NCBI RefSeq assembly: GCF_001642695.1
Contig: NZ_LWCC02000134.1
Coordinates: forward strand, 1 to 51,965
DNA length: 51,965 nucleotides
DNA from: Streptomyces chilikensis
GTDB lineage: Bacteria > Actinomycetota > Actinomycetes > Streptomycetales > Streptomycetaceae
Direction of reading: 5' to 3'
A model generated the notes under the pieces. The model saw only the letters and a program-made list of their open reading frames with translations. It made no database searches and had not been told where the DNA came from. Each line of letters starts with the position of its first letter. The first letter of the stretch is position 1. The translations under genes and the position numbers were made by a program. Positions 1 to 8,331 of the stretch are shown here, one piece after another.

Positions 1-80
1 CCCTCCCCGGCCACCGGCCGGCCGGACCGCCGGGGCGGGGCCCGCCCCGGTGCGGCACGCGCCCGCCGGAGCCGGAGGCA

Positions 81-118
81 CGCCGGCGGGCGCGTCGCGG
101 GCCGGCGGCCCGCCGGCG
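81..118. terminator. Hairpin just downstream of the malonyltransferase gene
   Basis: Bases 81-91 and 108-118 are perfect 11-bp inverted arms (CGCCGGCGGGC) around a 16-nt loop, directly after the stop codon of the leftward gene. A second short hairpin (30-37 with 43-50) follows. There is no T-run, as is usual for streptomycete terminators. The role is inferred from position. Confidence 0.45.
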
Positions 119-1060
119 TCAGGAGCCCGCCGGGACCAGGGGTCTGCCGGGGTCCGAGAAGGCGGTCCGGGGGATCCGGGGGACGACCGACTCGGCGAGG
201 CCGGTGAGCGCCCGGCCCGGGCCGATCTCCAGGAGGCGGTCGCAGGCCAGCTCGTTGGTGAGCGTGCGCAGGGTGTCCGACCAGCGGACGGGCGCGGTGA
301 GCTGGCGGCCCAGCAGTTCCGCCCAGTGCGGCCCGCCGCGGTAGGTGCGGGAGTCGGACCCGGAGACGACCGCGGTGTGGCCCGGCATGAAGCGCGCCGC
401 GGCGAGCGCCGCCGCGACGGGCTCGGCGGCCTCCGCCATCAGCGGTGTGTGGAAGGCGCCGCCGACCGCCAGCGGGGTCACCTTCACCGCCCCGGCCCGC
501 TCGAGCGACCGGGCGCAGCGTTCCAGGTCGGCCGCCTGCCCGGCGACCGTCGTCTGCCGCGGCGCGTCGAAGTGCGCCACCCAGACGCGCCCGCCGCGCG
601 CGTGCTCGTCGTCGACCACCTGCTGCACCCGCGTGCCGTCCAGGCCGGTCACCGTCGCCATCGCGCCCTCGGCCCGCTCGCCGGCCGCCCGCATCGCCGC
701 GCCGCGCACCGTGATCAGGCGCACCGCGTCCTGCGGGTCGAGGATTCCCGCGGCCACGAGCGCGGAGTACTCGCCGAGGCCGTGCCCGGCGCAGCCGCCC
801 GGGAAGGTGGTCAGCGGGTGCTGGTGGCGCAGTTCCGTCAGCGCCACCAGGGTCAGGGCGAGGACGGCGAGCTGGGCGTTGTCGGTGCGCCGCAGCGTGG
901 CGGCGTCCGCGTCCAGGAGGAGGGCCGCGACGTCCCGGCCGGCCACCTCGGAGACCTCCGCCACCACGGACCACCCCGGGCTGCGGGTCCAGGGCATTCC
1001 CATGCCGGAGCGCTGGGCTCCCTGGCCGGGGAACACCAACGCCAGTCGGGGGATCGTCAT
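119..1060 (-). CDS. ACP S-malonyltransferase homologue (FabD-like), nucleophile Ser replaced by Gly
   Basis: A 313-residue FabD-type protein, the normal length for a free-standing malonyl-CoA:ACP transacylase that loads a type II PKS. It begins with the FPGQGAQ signature (residues 10-16). It retains the RGAAM arginine region and the GAFHTPLM histidine that forms the catalytic dyad, and ends with the usual GPG..LTGL segment. The nucleophile elbow, normally GHSLGEYSAL, reads GHGLGEYSAL: residue 94 is GGC (Gly; plus-strand 779-781) instead of AGC (Ser). The start is supported by AAGGAAGGAGA upstream of ATG 1060. It lies at the left end of the PKS-containing cluster and would supply malonyl-ACP if active. 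Without the Ser it should not form the acyl-enzyme, so it may be inactive, repurposed or a sequencing error. Confidence 0.9.
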   Translation of the reverse strand: MTIPRLALVFPGQGAQRSGMGMPWTRSPGWSVVAEVSEVAGRDVAALLLDADAATLRRTDNAQLAVLALTLVALTELRHQHPLTTFPGGCAGHGLGEYSALVAAGILDPQDAVRLITVRGAAMRAAGERAEGAMATVTGLDGTRVQQVVDDEHARGGRVWVAHFDAPRQTTVAGQAADLERCARSLERAGAVKVTPLAVGGAFHTPLMAEAAEPVAAALAAARFMPGHTAVVSGSDSRTYRGGPHWAELLGRQLTAPVRWSDTLRTLTNELACDRLLEIGPGRALTGLAESVVPRIPRTAFSDPGRPLVPAGS

Positions 1061-1580
1061 CGTCTACCGTCTCCTTCCTTCGGACGGGCGCGACGCGCCG
1101 CTCCGTGCCTCGAACCGCGTGCGGGCCCGCCGGCACGAGCGCCGTCCCCTTTCCGGATGCAGCCGTCCGGTCCGCCTTTTCCGTGGTTCCTCCGGGAAAT
1201 GAAACCACTGCGGCGGCGATGTGAGACCGTTCGTTCCACTTGAGTGGTGGGCGAATACACCTTAAGAAAGGGGCGGTGTCTCCTTCGCCCATTCCCCCTT
1301 GTTCACCGGCTTTTCATGCGTCTAGCTTTGTCGCCATGGCACCGGACGGATCGAGCGGCGGAGAATTCGCGGAAACGGTTCGACGGCACGCCGGCCGGCG
1401 GCGGACCGGCACCTTCCGTACCGGGTGCCGCGGTCACGGCCCGGAAGGGAGGCTGCCGCGGCGTTCCCGCGCGGCGACCGCCGGAACGCAAGGAACGACG
1501 AGGGCCGCACCGGGGCGCTGACACCCCGCCCGAGCCGCCGCCGCACGTCCATCCCCCCCGTGCGGCGGCACCGGCCTTCG
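1061..1580. other. Non-coding region between two leftward genes
   Basis: 520 bases with no credible gene; the open frames on both strands are composition artefacts rich in Arg, Gly and Pro. The stretch 1230-1345 is relatively A+T-rich and probably carries the promoter of the malonyltransferase homologue. Two inverted repeats are visible: GTGGTT/AACCAC (1183-1188 and 1203-1208) and CCACTTGAGTGG (1236-1247). I cannot name a regulator for either. Confidence 0.5.
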
Positions 1581-2576
1581 TCAGACGGCGGCCTGGCCGA
1601 TCAGTGACAGGTGCGCGCACAGCTGCGTCCCCATGAAGACGCGGTAGGGCCGCCGCCGGCGTTCGCGCGGGTCGGCGGCGCGGACCGTGAGCACGGTGGC
1701 GGCCAGCACCAGCGCGCCCGTCAGGACCACGCCCGCGGTGGGCAGCAGTTGCGGCGTCCAGCGCGCCGCCCCGGCGGCGAAACCGCCGCCGACCAGGCAG
1801 GCGCCCGCCGCGACCAGGACCCCGGTGCGCCGCTCGCCCAGCGTGACCGCCCAGGTCCGGCGGCCGGCGGCGGTGTCGCCCTCGATGTCGGAGAAGTCCT
1901 TCACGACCGCGCCGACCAGGGCCATCCACAGCGACATGACCAGGGCCGTCAGGAGCAGGGCCGGCGTGTGCGGCGGGACGCCCAGGGCGACGGGGCCGGC
2001 GGCGTAGGTGAGCAGCCCGGAGCAGAACACCACGGCCATCGCGGCCGGGGTGTTGTTCTTCCACGCGGTCCGCGGCGCCGAGTAGCCGTGCCCGAGCAGC
2101 AGCATCGCCGCGCAGAGCAGCAGGGTGCCCGCTCCGGCGCCGGCCGAGAGGAGCAGCGCGGCGACCGCCGCCGCGCGGGCGACGGCCAGGGCCGTCCGGG
2201 GCGACAGCCGGCCGCTCGCTATGGGCCGGGCGGATCCGTTGATCCTGTCCTCGGGACAATCCATGCATCCGTTGTAGAGATACGTGTAGACAATCGCGCA
2301 GGACCACGCGAGGGATCCGAGCGCGGCCTGGATCACCGGCAGCGCACCGCTGACCGTCGCCGGTCCCAGTGCGAGTGCGACACCGGCGAGATAACGGAGC
2401 TGGAAGGCCACCAGTACGGCGGGGCGCGTTTCCTTGAGGCAGAGCAGGACGGTTCTCGGAATTGCGGATCTCGGACCACTGATCGCATCGACGGACAGTG
2501 TCCGCATCGTCGCTGTCGGCATGACGAGGAGCCTAGGCAGCCCCATGCCGACCTGACTGCTCCGCAAATGTGTCAC
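1581..2576 (-). CDS. UbiA-family membrane prenyltransferase
   Basis: 331 residues with about eight to nine hydrophobic spans, as expected for the UbiA superfamily, which transfers a prenyl diphosphate to an aromatic or polyol acceptor at the membrane. The first Asp-rich motif, NGCMDCPEDRINGSARPIASG-like (starting near residue 102), matches the NxxxDxxxD type with the following Arg-Pro. A second DxxxD-type motif, DFSDIEGD, lies near residues 226-233. GTG 2576 is chosen because AGGAG sits five bases upstream; internal ATGs lack good sites. It is divergent from the phosphopantetheinyl transferase gene. The acceptor is unknown; an aromatic, indole or polyketide acceptor would fit the cluster. No prenyl diphosphate synthase is seen here, so the donor may come from central metabolism. 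Confidence 0.85.
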   Translation of the reverse strand: MTHLRSSQVGMGLPRLLVMPTATMRTLSVDAISGPRSAIPRTVLLCLKETRPAVLVAFQLRYLAGVALALGPATVSGALPVIQAALGSLAWSCAIVYTYLYNGCMDCPEDRINGSARPIASGRLSPRTALAVARAAAVAALLLSAGAGAGTLLLCAAMLLLGHGYSAPRTAWKNNTPAAMAVVFCSGLLTYAAGPVALGVPPHTPALLLTALVMSLWMALVGAVVKDFSDIEGDTAAGRRTWAVTLGERRTGVLVAAGACLVGGGFAAGAARWTPQLLPTAGVVLTGALVLAATVLTVRAADPRERRRRPYRVFMGTQLCAHLSLIGQAAV

Positions 2577-2595
2577 TCGTACTCCTAAAGTGACA
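2571..2595. promoter_or_regulatory. Inverted repeat over the UbiA start site
   Basis: TGTCACT (2571-2577) and AGTGACA (2589-2595) are perfect 7-bp arms separated by 11 bases. They lie in the divergent UbiA/phosphopantetheinyl-transferase intergenic region and overlap the UbiA ribosome-binding site. This could be an operator or an mRNA hairpin that hides the start; the sequence alone does not decide. Confidence 0.35.
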
Positions 2596-2806
2596 GGAAC
2601 TGATCAACGGACGAAGTTCCTCCGTTTTCCGCTCGTTTCCCGCGCGGCCGTTCTGGTCCGCCGGACCACCCCGGAAGTGGACCCCTCCCCCTTTTCCCGC
2701 CCGCGCTTGGCTGGTGCGCAGGCGGGCGCCGTCGTTTCGGCGGCACCCCGCTTCCCGTGACGGGCCGTTGGCACGCCCTGGTCCATTCCGACCCCGGGAA
2801 GCCCTC

Positions 2807-3538
2807 ATGCGTATACAGCTGCCCCCGACCCCGCGTGCCCCCGTCCTCGCACCCGGGGAGATCCACGTCTGGCCCGTCCACCTGGGCCGTGTCCCGCTCG
2901 ACGCCGTGGACGCGGTCCTCTCCCCCGCCGAACGCGCGCGTGCGGCGCGCATCCGCCGCCCCGCCGGACGGCGGCGCTACCGCGCGGCGCACGTGGCGCT
3001 GCGCACCCTGCTCGCCGACTACCTCGGCGTCCCGCCCGGCCTGCTCCGCTTCTCGCGCCGCTGCCCCGAACCGGAGGTGTGCGGCGACTGCGGCGGCGGG
3101 CGGCCCGTGCTGGCGGCCGGTCCCTGGCCGCACCTGGAGTTCAGCCTGTCGCACTCCGGCTCCGCCGCCCTGGTGGGCGTGGTCCGGGCGCCCGGCACGG
3201 TCGGCGTCGACCTCGAACGCGTCCGCGACACCTTCGACTGGAGCCGGCTGCCCCTGGTGGGCGCGCAGGAGCGGGTGGCCGGCTTCCGGACGTGGACCGC
3301 CATCGAGGCCGTGGGCAAGGCGGCCGGCACCGGGCTGCGCGACCCCGTCTCGGTCGGTCCGCCGACCGGCGGGCCGCGCCGCGCGCGACGGTCGGGGGAT
3401 CCCTCCGACTGGTACGTGCACGAGGTGGACTGCCCCGAGGGATACGTCGGCTCGGTGGCCACCCGGACCGCGGACAGCCTCGTCAGATCGTTTCTGTGGC
3501 CGCCTTCCGGATGCGGCCCAGGATACGAGATGGGCTAA
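2807..3538 (+). CDS. 4'-phosphopantetheinyl transferase (Sfp type)
   Basis: A 243-residue enzyme that would convert the cluster's apo-ACP to holo-ACP by moving phosphopantetheine from CoA to the ACP serine. It carries the three family landmarks in order: FSLSHS (residues 112-117), GVDLE with the Mg-binding acids (133-137), and the WTAIEAVGKAAG box (163-174) with Glu167 and Lys171. Length is normal for the Sfp group. ATG 2807 begins the conserved-looking N-terminus; an in-frame ATG 31 codons upstream encodes only Arg/Pro-rich sequence. The obvious partner is the ACP at 37,192-37,461. It sits upstream of the two-component genes and is separated from them by a likely promoter. Confidence 0.9.
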   Translation: MRIQLPPTPRAPVLAPGEIHVWPVHLGRVPLDAVDAVLSPAERARAARIRRPAGRRRYRAAHVALRTLLADYLGVPPGLLRFSRRCPEPEVCGDCGGGRPVLAAGPWPHLEFSLSHSGSAALVGVVRAPGTVGVDLERVRDTFDWSRLPLVGAQERVAGFRTWTAIEAVGKAAGTGLRDPVSVGPPTGGPRRARRSGDPSDWYVHEVDCPEGYVGSVATRTADSLVRSFLWPPSGCGPGYEMG

Positions 3539-3546
3539 TGTGCACA

Positions 3547-3578
3547 TTGACATACCGTTAGCGGACGGCGAGTATCAC
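3547..3578 (+). promoter_or_regulatory. Putative promoter of the two-component genes
   Basis: A perfect TTGACA at 3547-3552, rare in this G+C-rich sequence, is followed after 17-20 bases by GAGTATCAC (3570-3578), a plausible -10 region. This would start transcription near 3583, about 28 bases before the chosen kinase start. There is no experimental support. Confidence 0.45.
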
Positions 3579-3610
3579 AGGGTTGATTCCATGGGGGGGT
3601 GGGGACTCCG

Positions 3611-4738
3611 GTGACTCATGCAGGCCTATCGGTGGCACAGCAGAAGAGTTTGATTGCTGAACAATTCCTGACCCGGTCCCCAGAATTACTTGCACGTTAC
3701 CGGCATCGGCTGGAAGAGATCAAAAGTCCCCTGGTCGCCGACGAGGCGACCTGGAGCACCTGTGCCCTGCAGGCCGAGCGGATCATCCAGGACTGCGCGC
3801 AGAGCCTGCGCAGCGGCCGGCCCGAGGTGCGCAGCGGCCTGGTGCAGCAGGTGGAGGGCCTGGGCACGGAGCGCGCCACCCAGGGCATCGGCGGAGTGCA
3901 CTCCCTGCGCGCCGGCATCCTCCTCTTCGACCTCGTCTTCGACACGCTCGCCGAGACCGTGGCGACGAAGCCCGAGGAGTTCGACCGCTTCCGGGCGGGG
4001 GTGCGCGCGCTGCAGCGGGGCATCGGGATGCGGCTCGAGGCCGGCGCGCTCGGCCACGACACCTACCTCCTCAACACGGTGCGGGAGGTCAACGCGGCGG
4101 CGCAGCGACAGCTCGCCCGCGAGATACACGACCACCTCGGCAACCACGTGAGCCTGGCCCTGCGTCAGCTGGAGCTGCACGAGCTCGAACTGACCAGGGG
4201 GGCCGGCCCGCAGGAGATCGGGGCGCGGATCGGCGCCGTCAAGGAGACCCTCACCGAGTCCCTCGGCATCATCCGCGACCTGGTCACCCAGCTGCGCCGC
4301 GCCGAGCGCGAGGGCACGCTGGAGTCGTCGTTCGCCGCGTTCCTGGAGTCCATGGAGATCACCGCCTCCAAGGTGCGCATCCAGGTCAACGGCAGCGAGG
4401 AGTGGGCCACCCAGCCCGTGCTGGACGAGGTCTTCCTGGTCGTGCGGGAGTGCCTGCGCAACTCCCTCGCGCACGCCGGGGCGGAGCACGTCCTGGCCGT
4501 GGTCGACATCGCGCCGTACGGCGTGCACGCGCTGATCGAGGACGACGGCTGCGGCTTCGACGTCTCGAAGGTCGCCACGGCCGGCCGCGCCAACGGGATC
4601 GCCTCGGCCACGGAGCGGGTCGAACTGCTCGGCGGGACCATCCTGTTCACCAGCGACCCGGAGGTCCGGGGCACCCGGGTCACGATCACCATCCCGCTGC
4701 GGAACCTCCCGGGGGATTCCGTTGATTCCGGGAAGTGA
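3611..4738 (+). CDS. NarL/DesK-type sensor histidine kinase, cytosolic
   Basis: 375 residues without a membrane segment. The N-terminal ~150 residues are a helical sensory region I do not recognise. The dimerisation/phosphoacceptor motif (HisKA_3 type) reads REIHDHLGNH, with the phosphorylatable His encoded at 4127-4129. The ATPase domain has an N-box-like RECLRNSLAHAGA, EDDGCGFD (G1) and GIASATERVELLGG, ending in RGTRVTITIPL. GTG 3611 is preferred over GTG 3599 because the G-rich tract at 3592-3604 then lies at proper distance. Codon 26 is TTA (3686-3688), so translation may depend on the bldA tRNA. Its stop overlaps the response-regulator start, and the two form a pair. The signal is unknown; a soluble kinase suggests an intracellular cue. 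Confidence 0.9.
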   Translation: MTHAGLSVAQQKSLIAEQFLTRSPELLARYRHRLEEIKSPLVADEATWSTCALQAERIIQDCAQSLRSGRPEVRSGLVQQVEGLGTERATQGIGGVHSLRAGILLFDLVFDTLAETVATKPEEFDRFRAGVRALQRGIGMRLEAGALGHDTYLLNTVREVNAAAQRQLAREIHDHLGNHVSLALRQLELHELELTRGAGPQEIGARIGAVKETLTESLGIIRDLVTQLRRAEREGTLESSFAAFLESMEITASKVRIQVNGSEEWATQPVLDEVFLVVRECLRNSLAHAGAEHVLAVVDIAPYGVHALIEDDGCGFDVSKVATAGRANGIASATERVELLGGTILFTSDPEVRGTRVTITIPLRNLPGDSVDSGK

Positions 4739-5396
4739 CCTGATCCGCATCGTCGCCGCCGACGACCACACCCTGCTGCGCACGGCCCTGGCCGAGCTGC
4801 TCAACGCCGAACCGGACCTCCAGGTGGTGGCGGAGGCGAGCAGCGGACGCGGACTCGTCGAGCTGGTGGAGCGGCACCGGCCGCAGGTGCTGCTGCTCGA
4901 CGTGGAGATGCCCGACCACCATCCCCGCGCGGCGGTGCGCAGGCTGCTGGAGCGCTTCCCCGACCTGCGGATCATCATCCTCACCATGCACGACGACCAG
5001 CCGCTCGTCCACGAGCTGCTGCAGCTCGGCGCCCAGGGCTACCTGCACAAGAGCGTCTCGCGCGAGGCCCTGCTGAGCACCGTCCGCAACGCGGCCCGCG
5101 AGGACGACCAGGTCACCATCCTGGTGCCGCGGTCGGGCTTCACCGTGGGCGGGGACCACTCCGCCGAGCAGAACGCCGGGCCGATGTCCCCGCGCGAGCG
5201 CGAGGTGCTGACGTGCGTCGCGGAGGCCATGAGCAACCGGCAGATCGCGGTCCGGCTCGGCATCACCGAGGGCACCGTGAAGCGGCACCTGCGCAACATC
5301 TTCGACAAGCTGGACGCGGTCTCGCGCATCGACGCGGTGAACAAGGCCCGCGCGCACAAGCTCATCGCGGGGCCCCGGGGCCGCCTGATGCAGTAG
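4722..5396 (+). CDS. NarL/LuxR-type response regulator
   Basis: 224 residues: an N-terminal receiver (residues ~6-120) with the acidic pair in VAADDH, the phospho-acceptor Asp in LLLDVEMPD, and the conserved Lys in YLHKSVS. A C-terminal LuxR helix-turn-helix begins at MSPREREVL and continues through NRQIAVRLGITEGTVKRHLRNIFDKL. The TTG start at 4722 has GGGGGA upstream and overlaps the kinase gene by 17 bases, indicating coupled translation. It probably acts on cluster promoters. NarL-family proteins often bind inverted repeats, so the shared CTCCAAG palindrome in front of three operons is a reasonable target to test, though this is inference. Confidence 0.92.
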   Translation: MIPGSDLIRIVAADDHTLLRTALAELLNAEPDLQVVAEASSGRGLVELVERHRPQVLLLDVEMPDHHPRAAVRRLLERFPDLRIIILTMHDDQPLVHELLQLGAQGYLHKSVSREALLSTVRNAAREDDQVTILVPRSGFTVGGDHSAEQNAGPMSPREREVLTCVAEAMSNRQIAVRLGITEGTVKRHLRNIFDKLDAVSRIDAVNKARAHKLIAGPRGRLMQ

Positions 5397-5454
5397 GGCG
5401 GGAGCCGCGGCCCCCCGGGACCGGCGTACGGCCCCGGGCCCCGCCACGGGTCCT

Positions 5455-5482
5455 CCCGGCGGGCGATCCGTCCGCCGCCGGG
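5455..5482. terminator. Hairpin between convergent regulator genes
   Basis: CCCGGCGG (5455-5462) pairs with CCGCCGGG (5475-5482) around a 12-nt loop, in the short gap between the converging response-regulator and MocR genes. It is a modest stem and could serve both strands. Confidence 0.4.
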
Positions 5483-6883
5483 TCAGGTGCGGCGGGCCTC
5501 CTCGTACGCCTCCCCGATCGCCGCCACGGCCTCCGCGATGCCCGTCAGCGGCAGCGAGCCGTAGCCCAGGATCAGGGCGGGGGGGCCGGGCGGGCCGCCG
5601 AAGCGGAACTGCTGGCCGCCGCGGACCAGCACCGAGCGGCGCAGGGCGCCGTGGACCACCGCCGCCTCGTCGGTTCCCGGCGGCAGCACGGCGTAGCTGT
5701 GCAGGCCCGCCGCGCAGCCGCTGAGCCGGGCCTCGGGCAGGGACTCCCGGACGGCCGCGGCCAGCGCCTCCCGGCGCGAGCGGTAGCGGGAGCGGACCCG
5801 GCGCAGGTGCCGGTCGAGCAGGCCGCTGCGCATCAGCTCGGCGAAGGCGAGCTGGGTGAGGGTGTCGGAGCCCTGGTCCTGCCGGGAGCGGACCCTCTCG
5901 AGCAGCGGGTAGAGCCTCGGCGGTATCGCCAGCCAGCCCAGGCGCAGACCGGGCACCAGGACCTTGCTGGTGGTGCCCGCGTACACCACCCGCTCGGGAT
6001 CGCCCTCCTGCAGCGCGGCGGGCCTGCCGCCGGGCTCGAACCAGAACTCGCCGTCGTAGTCGTCCTCGATGATCCAGCCGTCCCGCTCCCGCGCCCACGC
6101 GAGGAGCCGCGCGCGCCGCGCCGGGGAGAGCATCACCCCGGTCGGGAACTGGTGCGCGGGGGTGACCAGGACGGCGCGGGCGCCCGTGCGCTCCAGCGCC
6201 TCGACGACCAGGCCCTCGTCGTCGACCGGCACCGGCACCGGCGTCATCCCGGTGTCCAGGATGAACCTGCGCTGCCCGTTGTGCCCGGGCTCCTCGATGG
6301 CGAGTTCGTGGATGCCCAGGCGCTTCAGGGAGTCGGACAGCAGCGCCAGTCCCTGCGCGAACCCCGCGGTGACCATCACCTGCCCGGGCTCGGTGTGCAC
6401 CGACCGCACCCGGCCCAGATAGCCGGCGAGTTCGTTGCGCAGCTCGGCGATGCCGGCGACCGGCGGGTAGTCCATGCCCTCCCGGCCGACGTTCTGCAGC
6501 ACCTTCGTGTAGGAGTTGAGCCACTCCTGGCGGGGGAAGTTCGACAGGTTCGCGATGCCGACCCGGAGGTCCCAGCGCGACTGCGCGGCGGGGCGGGAGT
6601 CCAGCAGGGGCGCGTAGCCGCCGCCCTCGGTCAGCTTCCGGGTGACCCGGGTGCCCGACCCGCGGACCGCGTCGAGGTACCCCTCGGCGATCAGCTGCTC
6701 GTACGCCTCGACCACCACGCTGCGTGAAAGCCGCAGGTCCTGGGCGAGTTGGCGGCTCGACGGGAGCCGTACGCCGGGCTGCAGGACCCGGTCCTCGATC
6801 CGCACCTTTATGGCGTTCTGCAACTGGGTCGTCAGCGGTACGGCCGAGTCCCGGTCCACCTGGACCGACAGATGCCAGGCCAT
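5483..6883 (-). CDS. MocR/PdxR-type transcription regulator (GntR HTH plus aminotransferase-like domain)
   Basis: 466 residues. The N-terminal GntR winged helix (roughly residues 10-75; VRLPSSRQLAQDLRLSRSVVVEAYEQL) is followed by a fold-type I aminotransferase-like domain that binds PLP as an effector sensor. The PLP-lysine motif is present as TSKVLVPGLRLGW. ATG 6883 has GGAACGGAG upstream; an ATG 20 codons earlier (6943) lacks such a site but cannot be excluded. The gene is divergent from the nucleotide-sugar dehydrogenase operon, which it probably controls together with itself. Its effector may be PLP, an amino acid or an aminotransferase intermediate, which suits a neighbouring operon with two PLP aminotransferases. 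Confidence 0.9.
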   Translation of the reverse strand: MAWHLSVQVDRDSAVPLTTQLQNAIKVRIEDRVLQPGVRLPSSRQLAQDLRLSRSVVVEAYEQLIAEGYLDAVRGSGTRVTRKLTEGGGYAPLLDSRPAAQSRWDLRVGIANLSNFPRQEWLNSYTKVLQNVGREGMDYPPVAGIAELRNELAGYLGRVRSVHTEPGQVMVTAGFAQGLALLSDSLKRLGIHELAIEEPGHNGQRRFILDTGMTPVPVPVDDEGLVVEALERTGARAVLVTPAHQFPTGVMLSPARRARLLAWARERDGWIIEDDYDGEFWFEPGGRPAALQEGDPERVVYAGTTSKVLVPGLRLGWLAIPPRLYPLLERVRSRQDQGSDTLTQLAFAELMRSGLLDRHLRRVRSRYRSRREALAAAVRESLPEARLSGCAAGLHSYAVLPPGTDEAAVVHGALRRSVLVRGGQQFRFGGPPGPPALILGYGSLPLTGIAEAVAAIGEAYEEARRT

Positions 6884-6884
6884 C

Positions 6885-6915
6885 TGGTCTGCTCCGTTCC
6901 CCCCGCAGTGGTCTG
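6885..6915. promoter_or_regulatory. Direct repeats upstream of the MocR gene and main operon
   Basis: TGGTCTG occurs at 6885-6891 and 6909-6915, same orientation, 24 bases start to start. MocR/GabR regulators are known to bind direct repeats spaced by about two helical turns, so this is a candidate auto-operator in the 107-base divergent promoter region. A CAGTGG/CCACTG inverted pair is also nearby. The downstream operon start has GAGGAGAAAG before ATG 6991. Confidence 0.35.
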
Positions 6916-6990
6916 GGTGTCCGCCCGCGTCCACTGGCGTCATAGAAGCGCCAACGGCCCCTAGTTATAGCACTCCGAGGAGAAAGCCCC

Positions 6991-8331
6991 ATGGCTGAGA
7001 CAACTGGCGTACTCACTCCCGAGTTCCACCAGCGGGAGGGTGCCGCCCGCTTCGACGAGGCGATCGAGCGGCGGACGCTGCGGGTGGGAATCGTCGGACT
7101 CGGTTACACCGGACTGCCGCTCGGTCTCGGGTTCGCCGCGGCCGGCTTCCCGGTCCGCGGCCTGGACACGGACGCCCACCGGGTCGGCCAGGTCGTACGC
7201 GGCGAGTCCTACCTGCCGGACGTGAGCGACGAGGAACTGGCCGCCGCCGCCGACCGGCTGAGCGCCACCACCGAGCCCGGCGAGCTGGCCGGCTCCGACG
7301 CCCTGATCGTCTGCGTGCCGACCCCGGTCACCGGCGACCAGCAGGCCAACCTGGACTACGTGGAGTCCGCGATGGACTCGGTGGCGCCGCTGCTGCGCCG
7401 CGGGATGCTGGTCGTCCTGCAGTCCACGGTGCCCGCGGGCACCACGGCGGCCGCCGCGGCCGGACTGGCCCGCGCCACCGGTCTGGAGCCGGGCACCGAC
7501 TTCCACGTCGCGATGGCGCCCGAGCGGGTCGACCCGGCCAACACGAGCGGCTGGAACCTGGCGAACACGCCGAAGGTGGTGGGAGGCCTCACGAAGGAGT
7601 GCACCCGCCGCGCGACGGCCCTGTTCGGGCAGGTCTGCGAGACGGTGGTGCCGGTCTCGCGGCTGGAGGTCGCCGAGCTCTCGAAGGTCTTCGAGAACAC
7701 GTTCCGGCTGGTCAACATCAGTCTCACGCTGGAGCTGTCGGACCTGTGCCGGCAGCTGGACATCCCGGTCCGCGAGGTCATCGACGCCGCCTCCACCAAG
7801 CCCTACGGGTTCCTCGCGCACTACCCGGGGCCGGGCGTGGGCGGCGAGTGCATCCCCGTCGACCCGCTGTTCCTGCGCGAGGCCGCCGCGGCGGCCGGCA
7901 CCGAGACGAAGCTGGTCGACGCCGCGTACGAGCGGGTGGAGCGCCGGCCCCGGCAGGTCGTCGAGCGGCTGGCGGAGCTGTTCGCGGAGCGCGGCGCCTC
8001 GCTGCGCGGCGCCGGCGTGCTGATCGTGGGCGTCAGTTACAAGAGCGGTGTCGCCGACCTGCGCAACGCGCCCGCCCTGGAGGTCATCCGCGGGCTGCGG
8101 GCGGCCGGCGCCCGGGTGTCCTACCACGACCCGCTGGTGCCGGACCTCGCCGTGGACGGGGAGCCGGTCACCCCGGTCGGCTGGTCGGCGGTGGAGCTCG
8201 CCCAGCAGGACGCCGCGGTCCTGGTCACCCCGGTGCCCGGTCTGGAGCAGGACCTGCTGTGGCGCATCCCGCCGCTGGTCCTCGACACCCACAACACGCT
8301 CTCCCCGGCCAGCGCCGTGGCGGTGCTGTGA
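6991..8331 (+). CDS. Nucleotide-sugar dehydrogenase (UDP-glucose/UDP-ManNAc dehydrogenase family)
   Basis: 446 residues. The family oxidises C6 of a UDP- or GDP-sugar to the uronic acid using two NAD+. The Rossmann motif GIVGLGYTGLPLG starts near residue 33, the middle domain has the APERVDP motif, and the catalytic cysteine lies in GVGGECIPVDP (Cys287). The wording of these motifs is closest to the WecC/UDP-HexNAc dehydrogenase branch rather than UDP-glucose dehydrogenase, but I cannot fix the substrate. It is the first gene of a long rightward operon and overlaps trpD by one base. With the DegT and Gfo/Idh genes downstream it suggests a uronic or amino sugar, or an amino acid built from a sugar nucleotide. 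Confidence 0.9.
   Translation: MAETTGVLTPEFHQREGAARFDEAIERRTLRVGIVGLGYTGLPLGLGFAAAGFPVRGLDTDAHRVGQVVRGESYLPDVSDEELAAAADRLSATTEPGELAGSDALIVCVPTPVTGDQQANLDYVESAMDSVAPLLRRGMLVVLQSTVPAGTTAAAAAGLARATGLEPGTDFHVAMAPERVDPANTSGWNLANTPKVVGGLTKECTRRATALFGQVCETVVPVSRLEVAELSKVFENTFRLVNISLTLELSDLCRQLDIPVREVIDAASTKPYGFLAHYPGPGVGGECIPVDPLFLREAAAAAGTETKLVDAAYERVERRPRQVVERLAELFAERGASLRGAGVLIVGVSYKSGVADLRNAPALEVIRGLRAAGARVSYHDPLVPDLAVDGEPVTPVGWSAVELAQQDAAVLVTPVPGLEQDLLWRIPPLVLDTHNTLSPASAVAVL

Noticed and set aside
50-1243. Long plus-strand open frame (397 codons) over the malonyltransferase gene
   Set aside because: The product is Arg/Gly/Pro-rich with no family motif. The opposite strand encodes a clear FabD-type protein, so this frame is a G+C artefact.
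1057-1260. 67-codon leftward frame upstream of the malonyltransferase gene
   Set aside because: Basic, low-complexity product, no recognisable motif, and it overlaps likely promoter sequence.
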